From: an uncultured Candidatus Thioglobus sp.
Lineage (GTDB): Bacteria; Pseudomonadota; Gammaproteobacteria; PS1; Thioglobaceae
Length of the DNA: 9,090 nt
Assembly: GCA_910595805.1 (NCBI GenBank)
Contig: CAJVCK010000024.1
Location: 1 to 9,090, forward strand
Direction: 5' to 3'
Shown here: in pieces, positions 1 through 8,960 of the stretch
Position numbering within the stretch: position 1 is the stretch's first letter
How the letters are laid out: each line of letters begins with the position of its first letter
The notes under the pieces: model-generated
What the model saw: only the letters and a program-made list of their open reading frames with translations
Databases searched by the model: none
What the model was told of the DNA's origin: nothing
Translations under genes and position numbers: made by a program

Positions 1-577
<577 letters not shown>

Positions 578-615
578 TTTTATTATTTTCCAAGTTTTTC
601 AAGCTAGCATCTTTA

Positions 616-621
616 ATTATA
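616..621 (-). promoter_or_regulatory. Candidate -10 box for the CopZ/BFD-like gene
   Basis: A perfect TATAAT lies on the minus strand about 40 bases upstream of the ATG at 577. It would give a leader of roughly 30 bases. No good -35 hexamer is visible at 16-18 bases. The surrounding gap has only about 13% G+C, so the match could be chance. Confidence 0.3.
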
Positions 622-663
622 ATTCTTAATTAAATTTTATTTTTGTATTTTTTTTATACAGGT

Positions 664-669
664 TATAAT
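664..669 (+). promoter_or_regulatory. Candidate -10 box for the secreted hydrolase-like gene
   Basis: TATAAT at 664-669 is placed about 30 bases before the ATG at 701. It follows GGT, similar to the GG-TATAA context seen before obgE and before the membrane-protein gene. The best -35 candidates nearby are poor. The 578-700 gap holds nothing else I can name: about 13% G+C by hand count, no gene, and no recognisable operator. Confidence 0.35.
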
Positions 670-700
670 TTAATTTAATATTTTTTTATTAATACACTTA

Positions 701-1588
701 ATGAAACAGATTTCCCGTTTTCTATTTTTAATTTTATTATCAAGTTTAGCTTTTGCAGGACCACATCCATCTAAGCCTTGGGTGGAAATTAATTACCCTC
801 AAGACAAGGAAAAGCGTTGGTGGGATGATGCCTGGTGGAAACAAGGTCAATTACCTATACCCCAAAATTATGAAGTCTCTATGGAAGAAGTTAGTTATAT
901 GGATAACGGCGTTGAAGTTGAGGCATTTTTGTTTAAACCAACTAAGCCCGGCAAGTATTTACCTATCTTATTCCAGCATGGTCGTCGTGGTTTAGGTTCG
1001 TGGACATTGCCAAGAGTTAAGCGTTTAGCAGCGCGTGGTTTTATTGTTTTGGCACCCGATATGTTTGGCACTTATATGAAATCAGCTTTCCCTATTGAGC
1101 ATGATTATATTTACGATCAGCACGTTGCTAAAGGCATTGATGCATTGTTACAACGTGATGATATTATTGGCAATAAGGCTTGTACTGTGTCACATACACG
1201 TGGTGGATATATGACGTTAAAAGCTTTGGTAGCACACGAGCAACAAGCTGAAAAGGTAGCTTGTTATGTATCGTACTATCCGCATTGGCAAGATCCTAAT
1301 GCAGCAGAAGCCAAACAGATATATCAATATGCACCTGAGATTAATGAACTTAACGTACCAACATTAATTTTTATTGGTGAACATGATCAATATCAAAGAA
1401 TGAGACCGATTTTAGCAGGCATTGATGTTTTAAAAGGCAAAGGTATTGATGCTGAGTTAATTATCTATCCAGGTGTGGGCAGGGGTTTTGATTTTAGACC
1501 ATCACACGTGAGAACTTTTGCAGACGATCTAGCAACCAAAGATGCTAATCAGCGAACGGCTGCGTTTGTTAGACAGCATTTAAAGTAA
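701..1588 (+). CDS. Secreted dienelactone-hydrolase-like alpha/beta-hydrolase fold protein with degenerate catalytic residues
   Basis: A 295-residue protein of the dienelactone hydrolase type. Residues 1-19 form a signal peptide: basic start MKQISR, hydrophobic core to about residue 13, and an A-F-A cleavage site before G20. It is therefore probably exported to the periplasm or beyond. The fold is recognisable from LFQHGRRG (about 91-98), GFIVLAPD (113-120), the nucleophile-elbow segment VSHTRGGY (163-170), LIFIGEHD (222-229) and YPGVGRGFDFRP (256-267). The acid position D229 is kept. In relatives the elbow reads G-x-S/C-x-G-G and the last segment carries G-H-G-F. Here the nucleophile position is T166 and the histidine position is R261, so normal hydrolysis is doubtful. 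The mature N-terminus is rich in tryptophan (W40, W41, W45, W46). No Shine-Dalgarno sequence precedes the ATG. It stands alone and converges on waaA with 8 bases between. The substrate is unknown. Confidence 0.85.
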   Translation: MKQISRFLFLILLSSLAFAGPHPSKPWVEINYPQDKEKRWWDDAWWKQGQLPIPQNYEVSMEEVSYMDNGVEVEAFLFKPTKPGKYLPILFQHGRRGLGSWTLPRVKRLAARGFIVLAPDMFGTYMKSAFPIEHDYIYDQHVAKGIDALLQRDDIIGNKACTVSHTRGGYMTLKALVAHEQQAEKVACYVSYYPHWQDPNAAEAKQIYQYAPEINELNVPTLIFIGEHDQYQRMRPILAGIDVLKGKGIDAELIIYPGVGRGFDFRPSHVRTFADDLATKDANQRTAAFVRQHLK

Positions 1589-1596
1589 AGCTTATT

Positions 1597-2847
1597 CTAC
1601 GGGTGTAAGACTGATTCAACTTGTTTGATCAAGTTATCAACTGCCCCTTGTTGAGATTTAAAATATTGGTTGGCATTCTTACCCAGTGTTTTGGCTTTTT
1701 TATCATCATCTAATAATTGGGTGATTTGTTTTAATAATTCATTGGCATTTTGCACCTGAATACTACCGTTTAGTTTGAGTAAGTCTGATGAGATTTCGTC
1801 AAAGTTAAAGACATTCGGACCAAATAGTATCGGCTTAGATAGGGCAGCAGGCTCGAGCATATTATGCCCACCTGTGTTGTTAAGACTGCCACCCATAAAC
1901 ACAATATCAGCTACATCAAAATAAGGCATCATCTCACCCATAGAGTCACCTAATAACACTTGGCAATCTGTACAAGGTTTGTTTCTAGAGCGCTTGGTTA
2001 CGCTAAGTCCATTTTTTTGTGCGAGTTCATACACTTCGTTAAAACGCTCAGGATGTCTTGGAACAATCAGCATTAGTGCGTCAAAAGGCTCTTTTAAATA
2101 GGCATTAATAATATCTTCTTCTTCACCGTTGTGGGTGCTAGCAAAGACCACTACTCTGCGTTTTCCAATCATGGTCTTTAATTTTTGACAGAGCAGCTTA
2201 TCCACACTTGGACTTTGGTCAAATTTAATATTACCAGCAACCATGACTTTATCATTATTAACACCAAGGAGAGTAAAACGATCAGCAGAGTTTTGATTTT
2301 GTGTAGCAATCATTGTGAATTTGTTTAACGTATGGTTGGCCAATGTTGGCGCAAATTTTTGGTATTTTTCTAATGATCGTTGTGATAATCGCGCATTAAC
2401 TAGCAAACTCGGTATGTTGTTTTTATTTAGCGCATGAATGAGATTGGGCCAAATTTCTGTTTCTAATAGAAGGCATATTTGTGGATTGATTTGTTTAATA
2501 TAACGATTGACAATCAATGGCAAATCAAATGGAAAATAATAGTGCAGGACTTCACTTTGGTAATGATCTTTAAGCGCTTGTGATCCAGTCGGCGTGGTGG
2601 TTGTAACCAAAACTCGATGTTCAGGATAGTTATTAATCAATTGATCAATCAGTACAGTGGCTGCTCGAAATTCACCCATAGAGACGCAATGCACCCAGAT
2701 AATAGGTACTGGGATTTTATTAACAAACCCTAACCGCTCATGAATTCTATGGCGGTAAGCAGGTGTTTTTATGCCTTTCATTAATAAGCGCAATACCAGA
2801 AAAGGTAAAAGCAAATATCCGACTAAGCTGTAGAGAGTTCGATTCAT
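1597..2847 (-). CDS. waaA: 3-deoxy-D-manno-octulosonic acid (Kdo) transferase
   Basis: WaaA (KdtA) moves Kdo from CMP-Kdo onto the lipid A precursor at the inner face of the cytoplasmic membrane, starting the LPS core. The protein is 416 residues from this start, close to the roughly 425 of E. coli. Residues about 5-22 form the N-terminal hydrophobic membrane anchor, followed by the basic patch KGIKTPAYRHR. VSMGE contains E59, which aligns with the catalytic glutamate. Other family blocks are TTTTPTGS (82-89), ETEIWPN (129-135), NARLS (151-155), ASTHNGEEE (236-244), VPRHPERF (262-269), FMGGSL (317-322) and GGHNMLEPAA (326-335). An ATG at 2871 would add eight residues (MRVLYLLS). I prefer 2847 because MNRTLYSL lines up with the E. 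coli N-terminus and because the upstream ATG would overlap a possible minus-strand -10 (TACAAT). Neither start has a clear ribosome binding site. The gene is transcribed alone, divergently from obgE. Confidence 0.95.
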   Translation of the reverse strand: MNRTLYSLVGYLLLPFLVLRLLMKGIKTPAYRHRIHERLGFVNKIPVPIIWVHCVSMGEFRAATVLIDQLINNYPEHRVLVTTTTPTGSQALKDHYQSEVLHYYFPFDLPLIVNRYIKQINPQICLLLETEIWPNLIHALNKNNIPSLLVNARLSQRSLEKYQKFAPTLANHTLNKFTMIATQNQNSADRFTLLGVNNDKVMVAGNIKFDQSPSVDKLLCQKLKTMIGKRRVVVFASTHNGEEEDIINAYLKEPFDALMLIVPRHPERFNEVYELAQKNGLSVTKRSRNKPCTDCQVLLGDSMGEMMPYFDVADIVFMGGSLNNTGGHNMLEPAALSKPILFGPNVFNFDEISSDLLKLNGSIQVQNANELLKQITQLLDDDKKAKTLGKNANQYFKSQQGAVDNLIKQVESVLHP

Positions 2848-2857
2848 TGATAAAAGG

Positions 2858-2863
2858 TATAAT
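2858..2863 (+). promoter_or_regulatory. Candidate -10 box of the obgE-thiL gene run
   Basis: A perfect TATAAT sits 27 bases before the obgE ATG, in the 43-base divergent gap between obgE and the preferred waaA start. A -35 at the usual distance is not convincing. It is the only plausible promoter ahead of the plus-strand run. If waaA really starts at 2871, this box lies inside waaA coding sequence. Confidence 0.45.
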
Positions 2864-2881
2864 ACACGCATTGTATTTTAG

Positions 2882-4654
<1,773 letters not shown>

Positions 4655-4661
<7 letters not shown>

Positions 4662-5128
4662 CTTATATCGGCCTGGGTTCCAATTTAAACAACCCAAAAC
4701 AACAAATTAAAGACGCGCTGATTGCGCTTAACTCGACACAAGATGTAAAAGTGGTGGCCTTGTCTAGTCTGTATCAATCCAAACCCATTGATAACTCTGA
4801 GCAGCCTGATTATATTAATGCCGTTTGCCAAGTAGACACCCATTTAACTGCGTTAGAGTTGTTGTACGTATGTCAAGAAATTGAAACCAAGCAGCACCGC
4901 GTTCGAGAAAAAAAATGGGGCGCAAGAACTATTGATTTAGATATTATTCTTTATGGTGTGCAAGTGGTCGCATCAAAGCAGTTGATTATTCCACACCCTG
5001 AAATGATGAATCGAGCCTTTGTGTTGGTGCCATTATCTGAAATGGAGCCAGATCTTAAAGTGCCTGTATTAGGCCCTTTACAAGAATTGATTGATCAAAT
5101 AGATACTTCAGAGTTGATTAAGTTATGA
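4655..5128 (+). CDS. folK: 2-amino-4-hydroxy-6-hydroxymethyldihydropteridine pyrophosphokinase
   Basis: FolK transfers pyrophosphate from ATP to 6-hydroxymethyl-7,8-dihydropterin in folate synthesis, in the cytoplasm. The protein is 157 residues, typical for the family. Key segments are AYIGLGSNL (3-11), SSLYQSKPI (37-45), the pterin-loop region [10 protein letters not shown] (51-60), [20 protein letters not shown] (82-101) with the magnesium-binding aspartates D94 and D96, and [16 protein letters not shown] (112-127). The start is a TTG at 4655. Alignment of LAYIGLGSN with the normal N-terminus leaves no room for another start, and no ATG or GTG is available in frame. The TTG lies inside the last codons of proB, so initiation probably depends on coupling. 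The 3' end overlaps panB by the sequence ATGA. Confidence 0.95.
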
Positions 5129-5907
5129 AGATTAATGAATTGCAAGCATTTAAAAAATCTGGTGAAAAAATCACCTGCTTAACAGCTTACGATAGTTCAT
5201 TTTCCTCAGTTTTTGATACATGTGGTGTTGATGTTATTTTGGTCGGTGACTCGTTGGGCAATGTTATTCAAGGCGGTGAAAACACCCTTGGTGTCACCAT
5301 GGAGGACATGATCTACCATACTCAGTCAGTAGCAAAAGGCATTCAAGATGCTTTACTGATTGCAGACATGCCTTACCAGAGTTATGAAAGTGCAGATCAA
5401 ACATTGTCGAATGCTCAGCGACTGATTGATGCGGGCGCACAAATGGTGAAGTTTGAGGGTGGTCAAGAGCATAAAAATTCGTTTGAAATTTTACAAGTCA
5501 ATAACATTCCAGTCTGTGGACATCTCGGCCTACAACCACAATCAGTGATCGAAATGGGTGGCTATAAAGTACAAGGCAAAGACGAAACTAGTGCTAAACG
5601 AATCATTGATGACGCACTCGCATTAGAATCTTGGGGCGTGAAAACGCTAGTGCTTGAATGCGTGCCTGCCGTCTTAGCTAAGCAGATTTCTCAAGCAATA
5701 AGTATTCCAACCATTGGTATTGGCGCAGGCGTGGATTGTGATGGCCAAGTACTCGTGAGCTATGATATGCTTGGAATTAATACAGGGCATTCACCGAAGT
5801 TTGTTAGAAACTTTATAAAAGAGAATAATGACATTCAAGGTGCTGTTGATGCTTTTATTAAAGCAGTTAAATGCCAATCATTTCCGGACGATGAATACAG
5901 TTACTAG
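5125..5907 (+). CDS. panB: 3-methyl-2-oxobutanoate hydroxymethyltransferase
   Basis: PanB makes ketopantoate from alpha-ketoisovalerate and methylene-tetrahydrofolate, the first committed step to pantothenate and coenzyme A. At 260 residues the length is normal. The TIM-barrel motifs are present: TCLTAYD (17-23), VGDSLGN (40-46, metal ligand D42), IADMPY (79-84, metal ligand D81), KFEGG (109-113, E111), CGHLGLQPQS (131-140), LECVP (177-181, catalytic E178) and IGIGAGVDCDGQVLV (197-211). It shares ATGA with folK. That neighbour is apt, since the enzyme uses a folate cofactor. Its TAG stop is embedded in a tandem heptamer, and the next gene lies in the same frame. Confidence 0.97.
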   Translation: MKINELQAFKKSGEKITCLTAYDSSFSSVFDTCGVDVILVGDSLGNVIQGGENTLGVTMEDMIYHTQSVAKGIQDALLIADMPYQSYESADQTLSNAQRLIDAGAQMVKFEGGQEHKNSFEILQVNNIPVCGHLGLQPQSVIEMGGYKVQGKDETSAKRIIDDALALESWGVKTLVLECVPAVLAKQISQAISIPTIGIGAGVDCDGQVLVSYDMLGINTGHSPKFVRNFIKENNDIQGAVDAFIKAVKCQSFPDDEYSY

Positions 5908-5912
5908 TTACT
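5899..5912 (+). repeat. Tandem 7-bp direct repeat across the panB stop codon
   Basis: AGTTACT occurs twice head-to-tail. The first copy supplies the end of the panB Ser-Tyr codons and the T of the TAG stop, and the second copy lies in the panB-panC spacer. This looks like a slippage duplication. Either copy number would still end panB at once (TAG or TAA). Confidence 0.7.
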
Positions 5913-5919
5913 AATTTCC

Positions 5920-6759
5920 GTGCAAACTTATACAACAATTCAATCATTACAAGATACAGTTGAAAATTATCGATCTCAAGGGCAGAGTATTGCTTTTGTG
6001 CCAACCATGGGTGGCCTGCACGCTGGACACCTATCCCTGGCAAAGCTTGCTAAACAAAAGGCAGACAAAGTCATAGTGAGTGTGTTTGTGAATCCAACGC
6101 AGTTTGGTGAGAATGAAGATTTTGACCAATACCCTAAAACAATTGAACAAGATATTAACTTATTAGAACAACATCAAGTTGACGGTCTATTTACACCAAG
6201 CATTGAACAAATTTATCCTCAGGGTTTACATAGCGACATTAAAGTTGGCGATATGGGTGATGTTTTGTGTGGCGCTTCCAGACCAGGGCATTTTGATGGA
6301 GTAGTGCAGGTGGTTCATCGTTTGCTTGAAATTGTAAAGCCTAATGTAGCTATATTTGGACAAAAAGATTACCAGCAATTGTTAGTAATTACACAAATGG
6401 CTGCTCAATATTTTCCAACGGTTGAGATACTATCACAAGCGACTATCAGAGAAAAAGACGACCTGGCCATGAGTACACGCAATCAATATCTGTCAACCAA
6501 TGAAAGAAAAATCGCACCTCATCTATATCAGGCATTGCTTCAAGCCAAGCAAGATTATTTGAATAATACAGCAGTTGAAACATTAACTAATAAAGCAAAA
6601 CACAACCTTGCTGAAGACTTCAAGGTGGATTATCTGGAAGTACTAGATGCAAATACCCTTAAGCAAATCACTGATAATACAAGTAAAATTGCGATATTAT
6701 GCGCAGTCTTTTTAGGATCAACTCGATTGATTGATAATATAATTTTTAATAAAGGATAA
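5920..6759 (+). CDS. panC: Pantothenate synthetase (pantoate--beta-alanine ligase)
   Basis: PanC joins pantoate to beta-alanine using ATP, through a pantoyl-adenylate, to give pantothenate. It has 279 residues, against 283 in E. coli. It shows the HIGH-type nucleotide site VPTMGGLHAGHLSL (27-40; H34 and H37), VFVNPTQFGENEDFDQYP (55-72), FGQKDYQQL (146-154) and the KMSKS-like loop REKDDLAMSTRNQYL (177-191). In that loop the common D-G and S-S-R-N are D-D and S-T-R-N here, mild changes. The start is GTG at 5920. An in-frame TAG (the panB stop) lies 15 bases upstream and no ATG is available in between. No clear Shine-Dalgarno sequence is seen, so coupling to panB is likely. panD, which makes beta-alanine, is not in the window. 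Confidence 0.97.
   Translation: MQTYTTIQSLQDTVENYRSQGQSIAFVPTMGGLHAGHLSLAKLAKQKADKVIVSVFVNPTQFGENEDFDQYPKTIEQDINLLEQHQVDGLFTPSIEQIYPQGLHSDIKVGDMGDVLCGASRPGHFDGVVQVVHRLLEIVKPNVAIFGQKDYQQLLVITQMAAQYFPTVEILSQATIREKDDLAMSTRNQYLSTNERKIAPHLYQALLQAKQDYLNNTAVETLTNKAKHNLAEDFKVDYLEVLDANTLKQITDNTSKIAILCAVFLGSTRLIDNIIFNKG
6751..6756 (+). promoter_or_regulatory. Shine-Dalgarno sequence of nfuA
   Basis: AAAGGA lies 5 bases before the ATG at 6762, within the last codons of panC. It is the clearest ribosome binding site in the window. Most other starts here have weak or no such signal, so nfuA may be translated more strongly or independently of panC. Confidence 0.6.
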
Positions 6760-6761
6760 CC

Positions 6762-7340
6762 ATGTTTAACATTACTGACGAAGCCCAAACTTATGTAGCC
6801 GAATTATTTGCCCAGCAAGGTGAAGAAGATTTAGGTCTAAAGGTTGATATTGAAAAAGCCGGCACACCAGCTGCTGCAGTGACTTTTAATTTCTGCTACT
6901 CTAAAGATTTAGGAAAAACTTATTTTAAATTTGAGTACGATGGTTTTAATGCATTTATTGATGAGGGTAATTTTGACTATTTAAAAGATTCTGAAGTAGC
7001 TTTGAAGGAAGAAGGCTCCAGTAAAAAACTCACTATTACTGCACCAAATGCCAAAGGCGAAGCGCCAAAAGATGATGCCCCTTTAGCAGAAAAAATTAAA
7101 TACACTATTGCTGCTGAAGTCAATCCTCAATTAGCCTCGCACGGTGGTTTTGTTGAACTAGTAGAGATTACAGACGAGATGGATGTTATCCTTAATTTTG
7201 GTGGTGGTTGCCAAGGCTGCTCTTCAGTTAAAGTGACACTTAAAAATGGTGTAGAATCGCAATTAAAATCGCTTTATCCACAGATTAAAAATGTTTTAGA
7301 TGTGACAGATCATTCACAAAAAGAAAACGCTTATATGTAG
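6762..7340 (+). CDS. nfuA: Fe-S cluster carrier/biogenesis protein NfuA
   Basis: NfuA carries [4Fe-4S] clusters to target apoproteins, especially under oxidative stress or iron shortage. The 192 residues match the E. coli length of 191. The N-terminal half (about 1-95) is the degenerate A-type-like domain that recognises clients. The C-terminal Nfu domain (about 108-183) contains ASHGGFVELVEI and the cluster-binding C-x2-C motif at C150 and C153 (GGGCQGCSSVKVTLK). It follows panC after 2 bases and has its own good ribosome binding site. Its usual neighbour gntX is absent. The setting among cofactor genes fits a maintenance role, since ThiC is a typical [4Fe-4S] client class. Direct partnership is inference. 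Confidence 0.97.
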   Translation: MFNITDEAQTYVAELFAQQGEEDLGLKVDIEKAGTPAAAVTFNFCYSKDLGKTYFKFEYDGFNAFIDEGNFDYLKDSEVALKEEGSSKKLTITAPNAKGEAPKDDAPLAEKIKYTIAAEVNPQLASHGGFVELVEITDEMDVILNFGGGCQGCSSVKVTLKNGVESQLKSLYPQIKNVLDVTDHSQKENAYM

Positions 7341-7353
7341 CTTTCTTGGCTTA

Positions 7354-7362
7354 TGGTATAAC
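7354..7362 (+). promoter_or_regulatory. Candidate extended -10 promoter before the membrane-protein gene
   Basis: TGGTATAAC fits the extended -10 pattern TG-n-TATAAT with one mismatch, in the 28-base gap between nfuA and the next gene. An extended -10 can work without a -35, and none is evident. A start point about 7 bases downstream would fall at or near the ATG at 7369, so the transcript could be leaderless. Confidence 0.4.
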
Positions 7363-7368
7363 ATTTCC

Positions 7369-7875
7369 ATGATGACAACAATGAAAGCTAGTGCGCAAGA
7401 TCGTAGAAGCGCGAAAGCTCCACACGAACTTTTTACAATTAATACAGTTATTGTGCATTTGTTTTTTTCATTGGGGATGATTAAGTTGTTTAGCTTTCCA
7501 ATGGGTTTGGCTATCGGTATTTCTATTGCAATCTCTTTGTGTATTATCGTTTTCACTTTCTTTCAAACTAAAAACGCCAAAAAAAATTATCCATATTTGG
7601 TGTATCTGCACTGGCAACTTTCATTGAGTCGTTATAAGCTTTTGATTGGTGCCTATGTGTTTTATTTTTTAGTCACTTCACTGTCTATGGTCATTAGTGT
7701 AGATGCACCTACAAGCATGGATGGTAGTAAGATTATAGATTCTATCTTGGATCTTTTAGGTGTGGTGCCATTATTTTTCGCTATATTAGTTTCAGTGGTT
7801 TTAGGATCTGGCTCAATGTTTAATGCGGGTCGTGGTGAAATTGATGAAGCCTTTATGAAAAAACACCCTCAATGA
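7369..7875 (+). CDS. Unrecognised four-helix inner-membrane protein
   Basis: I do not recognise this 168-residue protein. Residues 1-20 are polar and basic (DRRSAK). Hydrophobic segments lie at about 22-42, 44-65, 91-111 and 123-147, suggesting four membrane helices. The loop at 66-90 is basic (KNAKKN) and the loop at 111-122 carries acidic residues. By the positive-inside rule both ends would be cytoplasmic. The C-terminal tail reads GRGEIDEAFMKKH. No cysteine or histidine cluster and no transporter signature is seen. ATGs at 7369, 7372 and 7381 are all possible starts; none has a Shine-Dalgarno sequence. The stop overlaps the thiL start (ATGA), so the two are probably co-translated. In many relatives thiL lies next to nusB and pgpA, but this protein shows no PgpA motif. 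The base composition is like its neighbours, so there is no sign of transfer. Confidence 0.85.
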   Translation: MMTTMKASAQDRRSAKAPHELFTINTVIVHLFFSLGMIKLFSFPMGLAIGISIAISLCIIVFTFFQTKNAKKNYPYLVYLHWQLSLSRYKLLIGAYVFYFLVTSLSMVISVDAPTSMDGSKIIDSILDLLGVVPLFFAILVSVVLGSGSMFNAGRGEIDEAFMKKHPQ

Positions 7876-8798
7876 ATGAATTTACACTGATAGAGCGTTA
7901 TTTTAATTGGGATAGTTATCATCCAGTTAATTTAAATGTTGGTGATGATTGTGCCATTATTGACAATACACCCAACACACAAATTGTTACCAGTGTTGAT
8001 ACATTAATTGAAGGTATTCACTTTCCTAAAAATACCAGTGCTGCAGATATTGCTTATAAGGCATTGGCTGTTAATTTAAGCGATTTGGCGGCGATGGGTG
8101 CCACACCAAAATACTTTACCCTAGCCTTAACACTAGCCGAATTAAACGAAGTATGGTTAAGCGAATTTTCTGAATCTTTAAAACAATTAGCAAAGGAATA
8201 TCGCATTGATCTTATTGGTGGCGACACTACTAAAGGCGCTTTGAGTATTACCATTAATATTATCGGTGAAGTAGAAACAGATAAGGCGTTGTTGCGTTCA
8301 GGTGCTCAGGTCGATGATTTAATTTATGTATCTAGTACTGTCGGTGATGCTGCCTATGCATGGCGACAAATTGAGCAGGGTGATAGACCTCTAGATTTTT
8401 ATTTAAATCGATTTAATCGACCAACACCCAGGGTAGCATTAGCACAACAGCTAGTTGGTGTTGCGAATGCTTGTATTGATATCTCAGATGGTTTAGAGCA
8501 GGATCTATCACACATCCTAAAACGTTCTAAAGTGGGCGCAAATATTAATTTAGATGCTATCCCAATTAGTGATGAAGTGGCCGGCTATATCAATACCACT
8601 CAAGATTGGTGTGTTGCCTTAGCAGGAGGCGATGATTATGAGTTGTGTTTTACTGTCAGCAGAGAAAATGTAGAAAAAATCGAAGCATTAGAACAACAGC
8701 TTGATATCAAGTTAACCGCTATTGGTGATATTACAAAGAATCAAGGTTTAAAGATCAAAGGTCTAGATAAGGCTTGTCAATCTTATCAGCATTTTTAG
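7872..8798 (+). CDS. thiL: Thiamine-monophosphate kinase
   Basis: ThiL phosphorylates thiamine monophosphate to thiamine diphosphate, the active cofactor, with ATP. The protein has 308 residues; E. coli ThiL has 325. Motifs of the PurM/ThiL fold are present: NVGDDCAII (22-30), SVDTLIEGIHF (41-51), AVNLSDLAAMGA (66-77), LIGGDTTKG (114-122), RPTPR (183-187), DISDGLEQDL (203-212) and AGGDDYELCF (251-260). The aspartates that coordinate magnesium and nucleotide all appear intact. The start ATG overlaps the upstream stop by ATGA, implying coupling. It is the last gene of the plus-strand run. With thiC at the other end of the window it completes the last step of a thiamine pathway whose middle genes lie elsewhere. 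Confidence 0.97.
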   Translation: MNEFTLIERYFNWDSYHPVNLNVGDDCAIIDNTPNTQIVTSVDTLIEGIHFPKNTSAADIAYKALAVNLSDLAAMGATPKYFTLALTLAELNEVWLSEFSESLKQLAKEYRIDLIGGDTTKGALSITINIIGEVETDKALLRSGAQVDDLIYVSSTVGDAAYAWRQIEQGDRPLDFYLNRFNRPTPRVALAQQLVGVANACIDISDGLEQDLSHILKRSKVGANINLDAIPISDEVAGYINTTQDWCVALAGGDDYELCFTVSRENVEKIEALEQQLDIKLTAIGDITKNQGLKIKGLDKACQSYQHF

Positions 8799-8891
8799 AT
8801 TATTTTATCCTAAAATTTTCAAGTATTTTTCAGGAAGTAAATTCCAGATATTTTGGTATTCTGCGAGGCATTTTTTTTAAATGCGAAGGAG

Positions 8892-8907
8892 TATAGGAAA
8901 ACCTATA
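8892..8907. repeat. Perfect 6-bp inverted repeat (hairpin) between thiL and dksA
   Basis: TATAGG-AAAA-CCTATA forms a 6-bp stem with a four-base loop in the convergent gap 8799-8960. No T-tract follows on either strand, so it is not a standard intrinsic terminator. An AT-only-core repeat, GCATTT with AAATGC, lies just before it (8868-8884), and a short GGAA/TTCC pair at 8833-8845. One of these may help end thiL or dksA transcripts, but none is convincing. I see no gene in this 162-base gap. Confidence 0.35.
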
Positions 8908-8960
8908 TGACTAAGTATTTAAAAAAGATAACAAAGGAGAAGGTCAAAAGATATGAGAAT

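Noticed and set aside
753..995. Secondary open frames overlapping the hydrolase-like, obgE, proB, nfuA/membrane-protein and thiL genes
   Set aside because: They lie in other frames or antisense to genes with clear conserved motifs and show no recognisable domain of their own.
1618..1635. Perfect inverted repeat AACTTG/CAAGTT near the waaA 3' end
   Set aside because: It lies inside waaA codons, with no T-tract on either strand, so it is not a credible terminator for the hydrolase-like gene or waaA.
6738..6743. TATAAT upstream of nfuA inside the end of panC
   Set aside because: No -35 or extended -10 is seen and it lies in AT-rich coding sequence (Ile-Ile-Phe codons); too weak to call a promoter.
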